Positions 1-9,978 of a stretch of 64,000 bases of DNA are shown here, in pieces. This DNA comes from Rhodococcus sp. RD6.2. GTDB lineage: Bacteria; Actinomycetota; Actinomycetes; Mycobacteriales; Mycobacteriaceae. The notes under the pieces are model-generated. The model was given only the letters and a program-made list of their open reading frames with translations. It searched no databases and had not been told where the DNA came from. Location: positions 248-64,247 of the forward strand of contig NZ_CVQP01000011.1 of assembly GCF_001040705.1 (NCBI RefSeq). The letters run 5' to 3'. The translations under genes and the position numbers were made by a program. How positions within the stretch are numbered: the first letter of the stretch is position 1; the number at the start of each line of letters is the position of its first letter.

Positions 1-790
<790 letters not shown>

Positions 791-983
791 ATGCAACTCG
801 AACGTAACAACCCGATCTCATTCAGGGCACACCCCTGGTTGGCGAGGGTGGCGATATACCCGGTCCGTCCCAGGTGAGACGGCGGGTGTGAGGTGCGACA
901 CATTCGTGTAGCAGTGGACCGCCTCCGGGCGATTGTCCTGCCCGGCACCGGGTCGCCGGAAGGCTGCCGGCGCCCCGTCGGGA

Positions 984-3080
984 TCAGTTCGGCGTGGCGA
1001 TTGCGAACGGAAGCACCGCGGGGGCGCCGGCCGCACGCAGCTCCCGCGCGGCGGTCGTCAGCGTCCAGCCGGTATCCCAGAGGTCGTCGACGAGGAGCAC
1101 CGGGCCGTCGGCAGGGAGCGGGCCGGGGGTGAGGAACGCACCCGTCAGGCCCGCGACGCGGTACGCGGAGTTCGCAGCCGAGACCGGGGGGCGTCCGGGA
1201 GTGCGGTGCAGGGTTCCCAGGTCGGCGAGTCTGCCCACCTGCGCCAGCCGCGCCGCCAGCGAGGACACCAACTGCGGCCGGACGTCCGACTCGACCGCCA
1301 TGACGCCGGTCGGGCGGACCTCCCAGTCCCAGGCGGAGAGCACCCGGATCGCGGCGTCGACGATTGCGTCGGGAACCGGGCCGTCCGGCGCGTCGAACAG
1401 AGCGCGCAGTCGAGAGCCCCAGCCGAGGTCGGAGAGCCTGCCTATCGCGCGTCCGGTCTGTGGCCCGTCGGTGATCCTTCCGGACAGGGACAGGCCGAGC
1501 TTCGCCAGGCCGGTGGGCCACTGCTTGCGTGGTGTCAGGTCGACGCCCGGCCGGTCGAGGCGGGCCCTGGTGCGCGTCACGGACTGCTCGTCGACGCTGG
1601 TGTCGGGGCCGACGCCGGTGCAGTTGTCGCAGCGGCCGCAGGGGGCGGGTGTGTCGCCGAGCAGCGGGTCGTCGAGTTGGCGGCGCAGGAACTCCATCCG
1701 GCACATGGGGGTGCTCTGGTAGTCGATCATCGCCTGCTGCTCGGCCGCCCGGGCCTGCTCGAGCCGCTCGTAGCGCGGTGCGTCGTACACCCACGGCTGT
1801 CCGGTGCCGATCCAGCCGCCGCGGACCCGGCGCACCGCGCCGTCGACGTCGAGGACCTTGAGCACCATCTCCAGACGCGAGCGGTTGAGCTCGACGAGGG
1901 GTTCGAGTGCCTGCGTCGACTGCGGGCGCTCGAGATCGAGTGCCTCGAGGACCTGCCGCACGATGTGCTCACGCGGGAAGGCGACGGACGCGAACCAACT
2001 CCAGATCTGCCGATCCTCGTGGCCGGGCAGCAGCACCACCTCGGCGCGGTCCGTGGAGCGGCCGGCTCGGCCCACCTGCTGGTAGTAGGAGATCGGAGAC
2101 GACGGCGCCCCCAGATGCACGACGAACCCGAGGTCCGGCTTGTCGAACCCCATGCCGAGCGCCGATGTCGCGACGAGTGCCTTCACCCGGTTCGCCAGCA
2201 GGTCGGCCTCGAGCTGCTCGCGTTCCGCGGGATCCGTCTGCCCGGTGTAGGCCGCGACCGTGTGGCCCTGATCGGTGAGCAGGGCGGCCAGTTCCTGTGC
2301 CGCCGAGACCGTCAGCGTGTAGACGATCCCGGACCCCGGCAACGAGTGCAGATGCTGCCCGAGCCACGCGGCGCGCTTGGTGGCCTCGTCGATACGCACC
2401 ACCGACAGGCTGAGCGACTCGCGGTCGAGGCCGCCGCGCAGCACCAGCGTCTCCGCGCCCCCGACACCGAGCTGCGCAGCGACGTCGGAGACGACGCGGT
2501 CGTTCGCCGTCGCGGTGGTGGCGAGCACGGGGATGCCGTCGCCGAGATCGGCGACGAGGGTGCGGATGCGGCGGTAGTCGGGACGGAAGTCGTGCCCCCA
2601 GTCGGAGACGCAATGCGCCTCGTCGACCACCACGAGGCCGGCGTCGGCGGCCAGCGACGGCAGCACCTGGTCTCGGAAGTCCGGGTTGTTCAGGCGCTCG
2701 GGGCTCACCAGCAGCACGTCCACCTCGCCGTCGGCGATCCGCTGATGGATCTCGTCCCACTCGGTGACGTTGCCGGAGTTGACGGTGGCTGCCCGGACAC
2801 CGGCGCGCGCCGCGGAGTCGACCTGGTTGCGCATCAGTGCCAGCAGTGGCGAGACGATGACCGTGGGACCGAGCCCCCGGGCGCGCAGCAGCTTCGCGGA
2901 GATGAAGTACACGGCCGACTTGCCCCAGCCGGTGCGCTGGACGACCAGTGCCCGCTGCCGGTGCACCACCAGCGCCTCGATCGCGGTCCACTGGTCCTCG
3001 CGCAGCCGGGCGTCCGGTCCCGCGAGTTCACGGAGCAGGGACTCGGCGTCGGCGCGGAGATCGGTCGCTGCGGAGGTCAT
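984..3080 (-). CDS. recQ: RecQ-family ATP-dependent DNA helicase with C-terminal phosphoribosyltransferase-like domain
   Basis: Superfamily 2 3'-5' DNA helicase of about 698 residues. Seen in order: Walker A-like TGWGKSAVYF near residue 50, SPLLALMRNQ, the DEAH box in VVDEAHCVSDWGHDFRP, LATTATAN, the helicase C domain ending in QQVGRAGRSTDRAEVV, and a zinc site with Cys in CRMEFL and PCGRCDNC. The last ~100 residues do not look like an HRDC domain. They contain VLLVDDLWDTGWTLTTAARE, which resembles a PRPP-binding loop of the phosphoribosyltransferase fold, as in ComF. The helicase assignment is firm; the role of the tail is unknown. ATG at 3080 (MTSAATD) was chosen, with ATG 3089 as an alternative. 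It is divergent from the next gene. Confidence 0.9.
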   Translation of the reverse strand: MTSAATDLRADAESLLRELAGPDARLREDQWTAIEALVVHRQRALVVQRTGWGKSAVYFISAKLLRARGLGPTVIVSPLLALMRNQVDSAARAGVRAATVNSGNVTEWDEIHQRIADGEVDVLLVSPERLNNPDFRDQVLPSLAADAGLVVVDEAHCVSDWGHDFRPDYRRIRTLVADLGDGIPVLATTATANDRVVSDVAAQLGVGGAETLVLRGGLDRESLSLSVVRIDEATKRAAWLGQHLHSLPGSGIVYTLTVSAAQELAALLTDQGHTVAAYTGQTDPAEREQLEADLLANRVKALVATSALGMGFDKPDLGFVVHLGAPSSPISYYQQVGRAGRSTDRAEVVLLPGHEDRQIWSWFASVAFPREHIVRQVLEALDLERPQSTQALEPLVELNRSRLEMVLKVLDVDGAVRRVRGGWIGTGQPWVYDAPRYERLEQARAAEQQAMIDYQSTPMCRMEFLRRQLDDPLLGDTPAPCGRCDNCTGVGPDTSVDEQSVTRTRARLDRPGVDLTPRKQWPTGLAKLGLSLSGRITDGPQTGRAIGRLSDLGWGSRLRALFDAPDGPVPDAIVDAAIRVLSAWDWEVRPTGVMAVESDVRPQLVSSLAARLAQVGRLADLGTLHRTPGRPPVSAANSAYRVAGLTGAFLTPGPLPADGPVLLVDDLWDTGWTLTTAARELRAAGAPAVLPFAIATPN

Positions 3081-3154
3081 GGCGTCCATCGTGCCGGACG
3101 ACACCGACACGACGCCTGCACGCTGCGGGGGTCGCCGTCTGGTAGGCCTGAGCG

Positions 3155-4585
3155 ATGGACCTGACAGATCACCCGATCCTCGGCGGCTTCGACGTGCTCG
3201 CGGGCGAGCTGGCCGACCTGTATCGAGACCTGCACGCGCATCCCGAACTCTCCTACGAGGAGCACAGGACGGCCGGCATCGTCGCCGAACGGCTCGCCGC
3301 GTCCGGGTACGACGTCACCAGCGGGATCGGTGGCACCGGCGTGGTCGGCGTTCTCGTCAACGGGGACGGGCCGGTCGTGCTGCTTCGCGCCGACATGGAC
3401 GCGCTGCCCGTGCGGGAGGACACCGGCCTCGAATACGCCTCCACCGCGACGACGGTGAACTCGGCGGGCGAGACGGTGCCCGTCATGCACGCCTGCGGCC
3501 ACGACATGCACGTCACCTGCCTCCTCGGTGCGGCCGATCTCCTCGTTCGCGCACGCGGGCACTGGTCGGGCACGGTGATCGCCCTGTTCCAGCCGGCGGA
3601 GGAACTAGGGGACGGCGCGCGCAGCATGATCGACGACGGTCTCTACTCGCGGATTCCGCGGCCGTCGGTGGTCCTCGGACAGCACGTCATGCCGGGTCCG
3701 GTCGGGTCCGTGTTCGCCAGCCCCGGAACTGCAATGGCAGCCGCACGCAGCATGCAGATCCGGCTGTTCGGTCGCGGTGGCCACGGATCGACGCCCGACC
3801 AGTGTGTCGACCCGGTGGTGATGGGCGCGTCCACGGTGATGCGGTTGCAGACGCTCGTCTCCCGGGAGGTCTCGCCGACGAACCCGGCCGTCGTGACGGT
3901 CGGCTCGTTCCAGGCGGGCACCAAGGAGAACGTCATCCCGGACGAAGCCGTGCTCAAGGTCAACACCCGCGCGTTCGAGACGCACGTCGCCGAGCAGTTG
4001 GCGGAGGGCATCGCCCGGATCGCGAACGCCGAGGCCGAGGCGTCGCGGGCCCCGCGTCCGCCCGAGATCATCGACCTGAACAGCTTCCCGCTGACCGTCA
4101 ACGACGTGGACGCGACCCGGCGCACCCTCGTCGCGCTCGGCGGAATGCTCGGCGCCGACAAGGTGTTCGAGATCGGACCCGTCGCGGGCAGCGAGGACGT
4201 CGGTGACCTCGCCACCGAGCTCGGAGTCCCGCTGGCCTACTGGTTCATCGGAGGGTTCGAGATCGAGGAGGGGAAGGGGTTGCCGTCCAACCATTCCCCG
4301 CAGTTCGCTCCAGTCGTGCGTCCGACTCTCGATGTCGGGGTTGCGGCGCTGGTCGTGGCCGCGCAGGAATGGCTCGGCGCCGCGGCGCCGGGGACGACAG
4401 AGTTTCCGCGCACCATCGGCAAGGTCGCTGCGCGGGAGCTCTCCGCACACGGGTACACGCGGTACGAGCAGTTGACGTCCGTCGCCGCGACAGCGTTGCT
4501 GGCAATCCACGGAGTCGGCCCCAAGGCGATTCGGATCCTCGGAGACGAACTGGCGGAGCGGGGGCTCGCCTTCGCCGACGCATGA
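3155..4585 (+). CDS. M20-family amidohydrolase with C-terminal helix-hairpin-helix domain
   Basis: M20D-type metallo-amidohydrolase related to hippurate hydrolase / N-acyl-amino-acid deacylases. It probably cleaves an amide bond of an acylated amino acid in the cytoplasm; substrate unknown. Metal-site motifs are DLHAHPELSYEEH near residue 28, LLRADMDALP near residue 76, MHACGHDMH near residue 112 and FQPAEELGDGA near residue 148. The usual domain ends near residue 400. The remaining ~65 residues form a separate module with LLAIHGVGPKAIRILGDEL, a helix-hairpin-helix signature known from nucleic-acid-binding proteins. A TAGGCC box lies 6 nt before the ATG, so the transcript may be leaderless. 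Its stop codon sits in the stem of the following terminator. Confidence 0.87.
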   Translation: MDLTDHPILGGFDVLAGELADLYRDLHAHPELSYEEHRTAGIVAERLAASGYDVTSGIGGTGVVGVLVNGDGPVVLLRADMDALPVREDTGLEYASTATTVNSAGETVPVMHACGHDMHVTCLLGAADLLVRARGHWSGTVIALFQPAEELGDGARSMIDDGLYSRIPRPSVVLGQHVMPGPVGSVFASPGTAMAAARSMQIRLFGRGGHGSTPDQCVDPVVMGASTVMRLQTLVSREVSPTNPAVVTVGSFQAGTKENVIPDEAVLKVNTRAFETHVAEQLAEGIARIANAEAEASRAPRPPEIIDLNSFPLTVNDVDATRRTLVALGGMLGADKVFEIGPVAGSEDVGDLATELGVPLAYWFIGGFEIEEGKGLPSNHSPQFAPVVRPTLDVGVAALVVAAQEWLGAAAPGTTEFPRTIGKVAARELSAHGYTRYEQLTSVAATALLAIHGVGPKAIRILGDELAERGLAFADA

Positions 4586-4611
4586 CGGCAGCGAAGGCGA
4601 GCGCTGCCGTC
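4584..4611. terminator. Bidirectional hairpin terminator
   Basis: A perfect 10-bp stem, GACGGCAGCG (4584-4593) pairing with CGCTGCCGTC (4602-4611), with an 8-nt loop. It lies between the convergent amidohydrolase and acyl-CoA ligase genes. The stop codons of both genes fall partly inside the stem. There is no clear U-run, as is common in high-GC actinobacteria. Confidence 0.7.
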
Positions 4612-6402
4612 AGTCCACGTACAGGGCGTCGAACACGGCCGCGAAGTTCTCCCCGACCACCTTCCGCTTGATCTTGAGCGTCGGGGTCAGCTCGCCCGTC
4701 TCCTGCGCGAGGTCGCGGTCGGCGATCGCGAACTTCTTGACCTGTTCGGGCTGGGCGAGTTTCGCGTTCGCCGCATCCACCGCCTGCTGGACGAGGCCGA
4801 CGACCGAGGGGTGCGTCGCAAGTTCCGCGATCGACTCCGGTAGTCCTTGCGCCTGCGCCCACGGCAGCACCGTCTCGGGATCGAGAGTCACCAGCACCAC
4901 CGGATAGGGACGCCGATCGCCGTGCATGACGGCCTGACTGATCCATGGCGACCGCTTGAGGTCGTTCTCCAGATTGGCGGGAGTCAGGTTCTTGCCGCCG
5001 GAGGTGACGATGATGTCCTTCTTGCGGCCGATGATCGAGACGTACCCGTCCGCGTCGATCGAGGCGAGGTCGCCGGTGTGCAACCAGCCGTCGGTGACGG
5101 CGCCGAAGGAGGCGTCGTCCATCTTGTAGTAGCCCTGGAAGATGTTGCCGCCCTTGAGGAGCAGTTCGCCGTCTTCGGCGACCCGGGCCTCGATGCCGGG
5201 CAGCGGCCTACCGACCGTGCCGAACCGGTGATGCTTGACGGTGTTGACGGTCGCGCCCGTCGAGGTCTCGGTCATGCCGAAGCCCTCCATCAGCGGAACC
5301 CCACAGCCGTAGAAGAACTCGAGGATCTCCTTCGCGATCGGGGCCGCGCCGGTGATCGCGAGGTCGAGGTTGCCGCCGAACAGGGCTCGAACACCCTGGA
5401 ACAGGGCGGTTTCGGCGGCATCGAACATCTCCTGCAGTTCCGCGGGCACCGGCTCGCCCGCCGCCTGCATGTCCCGGACGCGCACACCGAGTGCGGCGGC
5501 CGCCAGGATTCGCTCCTGCTCCTCGGCGGGCTTCGATCCGACAGCGAGGGTGTAGATCTTCTCGAAGACGCGCGGCACCGACGGCAGATGTGTCGGCCGG
5601 ACGGTCATCACCTCGCCCCCACGATGCGGGTGGTGTCGCCGCCCCAGTAGGCGATGACGCCACCGCGGTCGAACGTCATCAGCTGAAACAGCAGTGCGAA
5701 GGCGTGTGCGAGCGGCAGGAACAGGTACAGCACCATGTCCTTGTCCGTCGTGATGCCGTCGAGGGCGTCGAGGCTGTCGTTCGCGGTCATGATGGCGCGG
5801 TAGTTGCCGTGGGAGAGCACGCATCCCTTCGGTGGACCGGTGGTTCCCGAGGTGTACATGAAGACATACGGGTCCGTCGGGTCGACGGCCGCCGCCCGGC
5901 GGCGCAGTTCGTCGGCGCCCGCCTCGCGTCCGCGCCTGCGGATCTCGTCGGCCGAGATCGCGCCGCCGGCGTCGCCCTCCAGCACGGCGATCCACTCCAG
6001 CGCGGGCAACTGGTCGCGGACGGCGACGATCTTCGCGACCTGTTCGGCGTTCTCGCAGACGATGCCGCGGGCCTCGGAGTTGCCGACGACCCAGGCGCAT
6101 TCGTCGGGGGAGTTGGTCGGGTAGACGGAAACGTGTACGCCCGCGGCCGCGACGATGGCGAGGTGTGCGACGGACCAGTCGAGGCGGGTGCTCGCCAGCA
6201 CGGCGACGCGGTCGCCGACGCCCAGTCCGAGGTCGATCAGTCCGGCACCGAACTCGTCGACCCGCTCGGCCAGATCGCGGAAGGAGAACTGTTCCCAGGT
6301 GTCCGGGACACTCTGCCAGCGGGCGGCGGGCCGGTCTCCGTACTCCTCCGCGGCGCGGAAGACGAGGTCGGCGATGGTCTTGCCCGCAACTGTCCGATTC
6401 AT
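4610..6402 (-). pseudogene. Long-chain fatty-acid-CoA ligase (FadD15-like), frameshifted
   Basis: AMP-forming acyl-CoA synthetase that activates long-chain fatty acids, about 597 residues if read across one frameshift. The N-terminal half starts at ATG 6402, with GGAGA about 7 nt upstream, and carries the P-loop YTSGTTGPPKG. The C-terminal half, in another frame, carries GFGMTETSTGATVN, DGWLHTGDLASIDADGYVSI and GRKKDIIVTSGGKN. The break falls at a run of five C (G on the coding strand) at 5616-5620. One extra base there restores a single reading frame through ...TTRIVGGEVMTVRP. Without it, the N-terminal half ends at a TGA about 10 nt later. No other damage is visible, so a sequencing error or very recent mutation fits better than old decay. 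It converges on the amidohydrolase. Confidence 0.85.
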
Positions 6403-6504
6403 ACGCACATTCTCCGATCGCGAGGAGCGGCCTGTGACCTTGCTCACCCTGGCCGCGGTGCGGTGATGGTATGCCGCACGAACGATTCGGGGGTGGGTTT
6501 GCGT

Positions 6505-7374
6505 TCAGGAGTGTCGGGCGAGCAGTGCGTCCACCTCGTCGGCAGTGGGGGAGGACACCGCTGCGCCCGCCCGGGTCGTCGCCAGCGACCCTCCGACGAC
6601 GGCGCGGCGCAGTGCGCGTTCGGGCCCCAGATGCCAGGACGCGGCGAGGGCGCCCGCGAACGCGTCACCCGCGCCGGTGGTGTCGACGACCGCGACCGGG
6701 GGTGCGGCGACGTGCACGGCGACACCGTCCGGTCCCCGCCATGTCGCGCCGCGCCCACCGAGCGTCGTCACGACGTGCGGCACCCGTTCGACGCTCGCGG
6801 ATCCGAGCTGCGCGAACTCCGTCTCGTTCACGATCAGCACGTCGACCGATCCGATCAGGTCGGTCGGAGGAGGTTGGACCGGAGACGGGTTCACGAACAC
6901 GAGGGTGCCCGCGGAGTGCGCGTGCGCGGCGGCCGAGACGACCGTGTCCATCGGCGTCTCGAACTGGCACAGCAGCACGTCCGACTGCGCGATCCGCGCC
7001 AGCTCCTGGTCGTCGAGGTCCGTGAACGCACCGTTCGCCCCCGGCACCACGACGATCGAGTTCTCGCCCGCGGCGTCGACGACGATGACCGCGACACCGC
7101 TCGGTCCCGGAATCACCCGGAGCAGGTCGATGTCGACGCCGGCCGCGGCGAGCGTGCCGCGCAGCGTCGAGGCGAAGGCGTCGTCGCCGACCGCACCGAG
7201 GAAGCAGGTGCGGGCACCGGCACGAGCGGCGGCGATCGCCTGGTTCGACCCCTTGCCGCCGGGGCCGGTTGCGAAAGCCGTCCCCAGCACCGTCTCCCCG
7301 CCGGTCGGGCGGACGGCGGTCGTCGCGACCAGATCCATGTTGACGCTGCCGAGGACCGTCACGCGCGCAGGCAT
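6505..7374 (-). CDS. rbsK: Ribokinase (PfkB family)
   Basis: PfkB-family sugar kinase that phosphorylates D-ribose, or a similar pentose or nucleoside, at O5 with ATP. 289 residues, usual for RbsK. Motifs: N-terminal VTVLGSVNMDLV and GGETVLGTAFATGPGGKGSN, the PfkB signature 1 region with its di-glycine, then DTTGAGDAFAGALAA near the C-terminus, which contains the catalytic Asp and anion hole. ATG at 7374 starts directly before the conserved first beta strand. No ribose transporter lies beside it, so the source of substrate is not clear from context. The next gene, the acyl-CoA ligase, starts about 100 nt downstream on the same strand. Confidence 0.88.
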   Translation of the reverse strand: MPARVTVLGSVNMDLVATTAVRPTGGETVLGTAFATGPGGKGSNQAIAAARAGARTCFLGAVGDDAFASTLRGTLAAAGVDIDLLRVIPGPSGVAVIVVDAAGENSIVVVPGANGAFTDLDDQELARIAQSDVLLCQFETPMDTVVSAAAHAHSAGTLVFVNPSPVQPPPTDLIGSVDVLIVNETEFAQLGSASVERVPHVVTTLGGRGATWRGPDGVAVHVAAPPVAVVDTTGAGDAFAGALAASWHLGPERALRRAVVGGSLATTRAGAAVSSPTADEVDALLARHS

Positions 7375-7486
7375 GTTTCCGAGGTTAAGGCAGTGGCCGG
7401 GGCGGGCAGCCGAAAATCGGATGACGCTGTCGGACCGTGCCTCTACGGTGCACCCGACGGATCGGTTTCGGGGGAGGACATTGCGC

Positions 7487-7669
7487 ATGGCGGCGACGAT
7501 CGAGCGAGGCGACGGCACCCGTATCCACGGCCCCGGCAAGTTGTCGCCGGAGCGGCTCCAGCACGAGTTGGCGCTGCGTCGGCGGGCACATCGCATTCCT
7601 GGACGTCGGGCGCACGACGGGAAGGGTGGGCGCAGGCAGCAGCGTCGCGACGCCGCCAGCGCGGGGTGA
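7487..7669 (+). CDS. Possible small Arg-rich protein
   Basis: A 60-codon frame in the 355-nt gap between rbsK and proA. It begins at an ATG preceded, 8 nt upstream, by GGGGAGGA, a near-perfect ribosome-binding site. The start of the product, MAATIERGDGTRIHGPGKL, has high third-position GC. The second half is rich in Arg and Gly and less convincing. No family is recognised. The rest of the gap (7375-7486 and 7670-7729) shows nothing further apart from the proA promoter box. Confidence 0.35.
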   Translation: MAATIERGDGTRIHGPGKLSPERLQHELALRRRAHRIPGRRAHDGKGGRRQQRRDAASAG

Positions 7670-7717
7670 GACACCTCGTCCGCCGGGTACGGCGCTGACC
7701 TCCTCCCCAACGATCGT

Positions 7718-7723
7718 TAGGCT
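7718..7723 (+). promoter_or_regulatory. Putative -10 box of proA (leaderless)
   Basis: TAGGCT lies 6 nt upstream of the proA ATG, the spacing expected when transcription starts at the initiation codon. No ribosome-binding site precedes the ATG. Confidence 0.45.
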
Positions 7724-7729
7724 GTGTTC

Positions 7730-9004
7730 ATGACAGCGGTGAACGAGCAAGAGCTGGGGACGGACACGATCCGGAAAGCCGTGCACGACGCGGCCCGCCG
7801 GGCCCGGGTGGCGTCGAAGGCGCTGGCCCTGCTGACAACGGCCCAGAAGGACGCCGCGCTGCACGCCGCCGCCGACGCTGTCCTCGCCGCCACCGATGCG
7901 GTGCTCGCCGCCAATGCCGTGGACGTCGAGACCGCGCGCGCAGCGGGTACCGAGGAATCCCTGATCGACCGGCTCCGGCTCACCGCCGACCGCATCGACG
8001 GCATCGCTTCGGGGCTGCGTCAGGTCGCCGGGCTGGCCGACCCGGTCGGTGAGGTCGTACGCGGCTCCACGCTCCCGAACGGACTCGAGATCCGGCAGCT
8101 GCGGGTGCCTCTCGGCGTCGTCGGCATGGTCTACGAGGCCCGCCCGAACGTCACCGTCGATGCCTTCGGGCTCGCCCTCAAGTCCGGCAACGCCGCCCTG
8201 CTGCGCGGCTCGTCGTCGGCGAAGGCATCCAACGCGGCACTGGTCGAGGTGCTGCGTGCCGCACTCACCGAGCAGGGTCTGCCCGCCGACGCCGTCCAGT
8301 TGCTGCCGTCCGAGGACCGCTCGTCCGTCACCCATCTGATCCAGGCCCGCGGCCTCGTCGACGTCGTCATCCCTCGCGGCGGCGCCGGTCTCATCAACGC
8401 CGTCGTCCGTGATGCCACCGTGCCGACCATCGAGACCGGCGTCGGTAACTGCCACGTCTACGTGCACGCAGCCGCCGACCTGGACCGGGCCCGCGACATC
8501 GTCCTCAACGCGAAGACCCGCCGACCCAGCGTGTGCAACACAGCCGAGACGGTCCTCATCGACGCCGCGATCGCGGACGTCGCGGTGCCCGCGCTCACCC
8601 AGGCGTTGCAGACCGCAGGCGTCGTCATCCACGGCGACCTCGACGGTCAGGTCCCCGCGACCGAAGCCGACTGGACCGAGGAATACCTCACCCTCGACAT
8701 CGCCATGAAGGTCGTCGCCGACCTCGACGAGGCCGTGGCGCACATCGACCGTTACGGCACCGGTCACACCGAGGCCATCGTCACCGACAACCTGGCCGCG
8801 GCCCGCGAGTTCACCGCCCGCGTCGACGCGGCCGCGGTCATGGTGAACGCGTCGACCGCGTTCACCGACGGCGAGCAGTTCGGGTTCGGTGCCGAGATCG
8901 GCATCTCCACCCAGAAGCTGCACGCCCGGGGCCCGATGGGACTGCCTGAGCTGACCTCGACCAAATGGGTGGTGTGGGGCGACGGCCACACCCGCCCCGC
9001 CTGA
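7730..9004 (+). CDS. proA: Gamma-glutamyl phosphate reductase ProA
   Basis: NADPH-dependent reductase that converts gamma-glutamyl phosphate to glutamate-5-semialdehyde in proline synthesis. 424 residues, usual length. It has the aldehyde-dehydrogenase-like fold, with [35 protein letters not shown], and the active-site segment [19 protein letters not shown] holding the catalytic Cys. C-terminal [19 protein letters not shown] and [12 protein letters not shown] are family-typical. ATG at 7730 was chosen over an in-frame GTG two codons earlier because a TAGGCT -10 box sits 6 nt before the ATG. proB is not in the window. The order proA-moxR-VWA-nadD follows the mycobacterial arrangement. Confidence 0.96.
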   Translation: MTAVNEQELGTDTIRKAVHDAARRARVASKALALLTTAQKDAALHAAADAVLAATDAVLAANAVDVETARAAGTEESLIDRLRLTADRIDGIASGLRQVAGLADPVGEVVRGSTLPNGLEIRQLRVPLGVVGMVYEARPNVTVDAFGLALKSGNAALLRGSSSAKASNAALVEVLRAALTEQGLPADAVQLLPSEDRSSVTHLIQARGLVDVVIPRGGAGLINAVVRDATVPTIETGVGNCHVYVHAAADLDRARDIVLNAKTRRPSVCNTAETVLIDAAIADVAVPALTQALQTAGVVIHGDLDGQVPATEADWTEEYLTLDIAMKVVADLDEAVAHIDRYGTGHTEAIVTDNLAAAREFTARVDAAAVMVNASTAFTDGEQFGFGAEIGISTQKLHARGPMGLPELTSTKWVVWGDGHTRPA

Positions 9005-9064
9005 TCCCGGCCGCCCCGCCCGACCCGGCTGCCCAGTCACCCGGCCCGTACGAAAGGTTCCCCC

Positions 9065-9946
9065 GTGGATCGAGCACTCCCGACCACCCCGCCCGTCTTC
9101 GCCAGCGTCGACGACGTGATCACGCGTCTCGCCGAGACCGGTTACCTCGCGGACAAGGGGACCGCGACCGCGGTGTTCCTCGCGGATCGACTCGGCAAGC
9201 CGCTGCTGATCGAGGGTCCCGCCGGAGTCGGCAAGACCGAATTGTCGCGCGCGGTCGCGCAGACGGCGGGCGCCGAACTCGTCCGTCTCCAGTGCTACGA
9301 GGGTGTCGACGAGTCGCGCGCCCTGTACGAGTGGAACCACGCCAAGCAGATCCTGCGGATCCAGTCGAGCACCGAGAACTCGTGGGAGGACACCCGGCAG
9401 GACGTCTTCGCCGAGGAGTTCCTGCTCTCGCGTCCACTGCTGACCGCCATCCGGCGCTCGGATCCGACTGTCCTGCTGATCGACGAGGTCGACAAGGCCG
9501 ATGTGGAGATCGAGGGTTTGCTCCTCGAGGTCCTCAGCGACTTCGCCGTCACGGTGCCCGAGCTCGGCACCATCACCGCAACCCGAAAGCCGTTCACGGT
9601 GCTGACGTCCAACGGCACCCGTGAACTGTCCGAGGCGCTCAAGCGGCGCTGCCTCTTCCTGCACCTCGACTTCCCGGATGCCGATCTCGAACGCCGGATC
9701 CTGGCCAGCCGCGTGCCCGAACTGCCCGAGGCGATCGCCGAACAGCTCGTCCGCACGGTGCGGGTTCTGCGCGGCATGCAGCTCAAGAAGCTGCCGTCCG
9801 TGGCGGAGACCATCGACTGGGGTCGGACCCTGCTCGCGCTCGGCATGGACACCCTCGACGACGAGGCGATCCGCACGACCCTCGGCGTCGTCCTCAAGCA
9901 CCAGGCCGACCAGCAGCGCGCCGAGTCGGAACTCCGGCTCAACTAA
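9065..9946 (+). CDS. MoxR-family AAA+ ATPase
   Basis: AAA+ ATPase of the MoxR class, thought to act as a chaperone that works with a von Willebrand factor A protein to mature or insert cofactors into partner proteins. 293 residues, GTG start. The Walker A GPAGVGKTE is at residues 51-59 and Walker B is LLIDEVDKAD. A sensor-like segment LTSNGTRELSEALKRRCLFL follows, then an arginine-rich lid. The downstream VWA gene is its obvious partner. The gap between them consists of a 16-bp tandem duplication that includes the TAA stop. The client protein is not evident from the neighbours. Confidence 0.9.
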   Translation: MDRALPTTPPVFASVDDVITRLAETGYLADKGTATAVFLADRLGKPLLIEGPAGVGKTELSRAVAQTAGAELVRLQCYEGVDESRALYEWNHAKQILRIQSSTENSWEDTRQDVFAEEFLLSRPLLTAIRRSDPTVLLIDEVDKADVEIEGLLLEVLSDFAVTVPELGTITATRKPFTVLTSNGTRELSEALKRRCLFLHLDFPDADLERRILASRVPELPEAIAEQLVRTVRVLRGMQLKKLPSVAETIDWGRTLLALGMDTLDDEAIRTTLGVVLKHQADQQRAESELRLN

Positions 9947-9970
9947 CGACTAGGTCAACTAACGACTAGG
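9939..9970. repeat. 16-bp tandem duplication across the moxR stop codon
   Basis: The sequence TCAACTAACGACTAGG occurs at 9939-9954 and again, head to tail and exactly, at 9955-9970. The first copy contains the last two codons and the TAA stop of the ATPase gene. The second lies in the spacer just before the GGGAGG ribosome-binding site of the VWA gene. Confidence 0.9.
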
Positions 9971-9978
9971 GAGGCCTC

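Noticed and set aside
933-3164. A 743-codon frame opposite recQ
   Set aside because: Arg/Gly/Ala-rich product without motifs; recQ on the minus strand has complete helicase motifs.
7385-9901. An 838-codon frame antisense to proA and the MoxR gene
   Set aside because: Same reason; no start signal and no recognisable domain.
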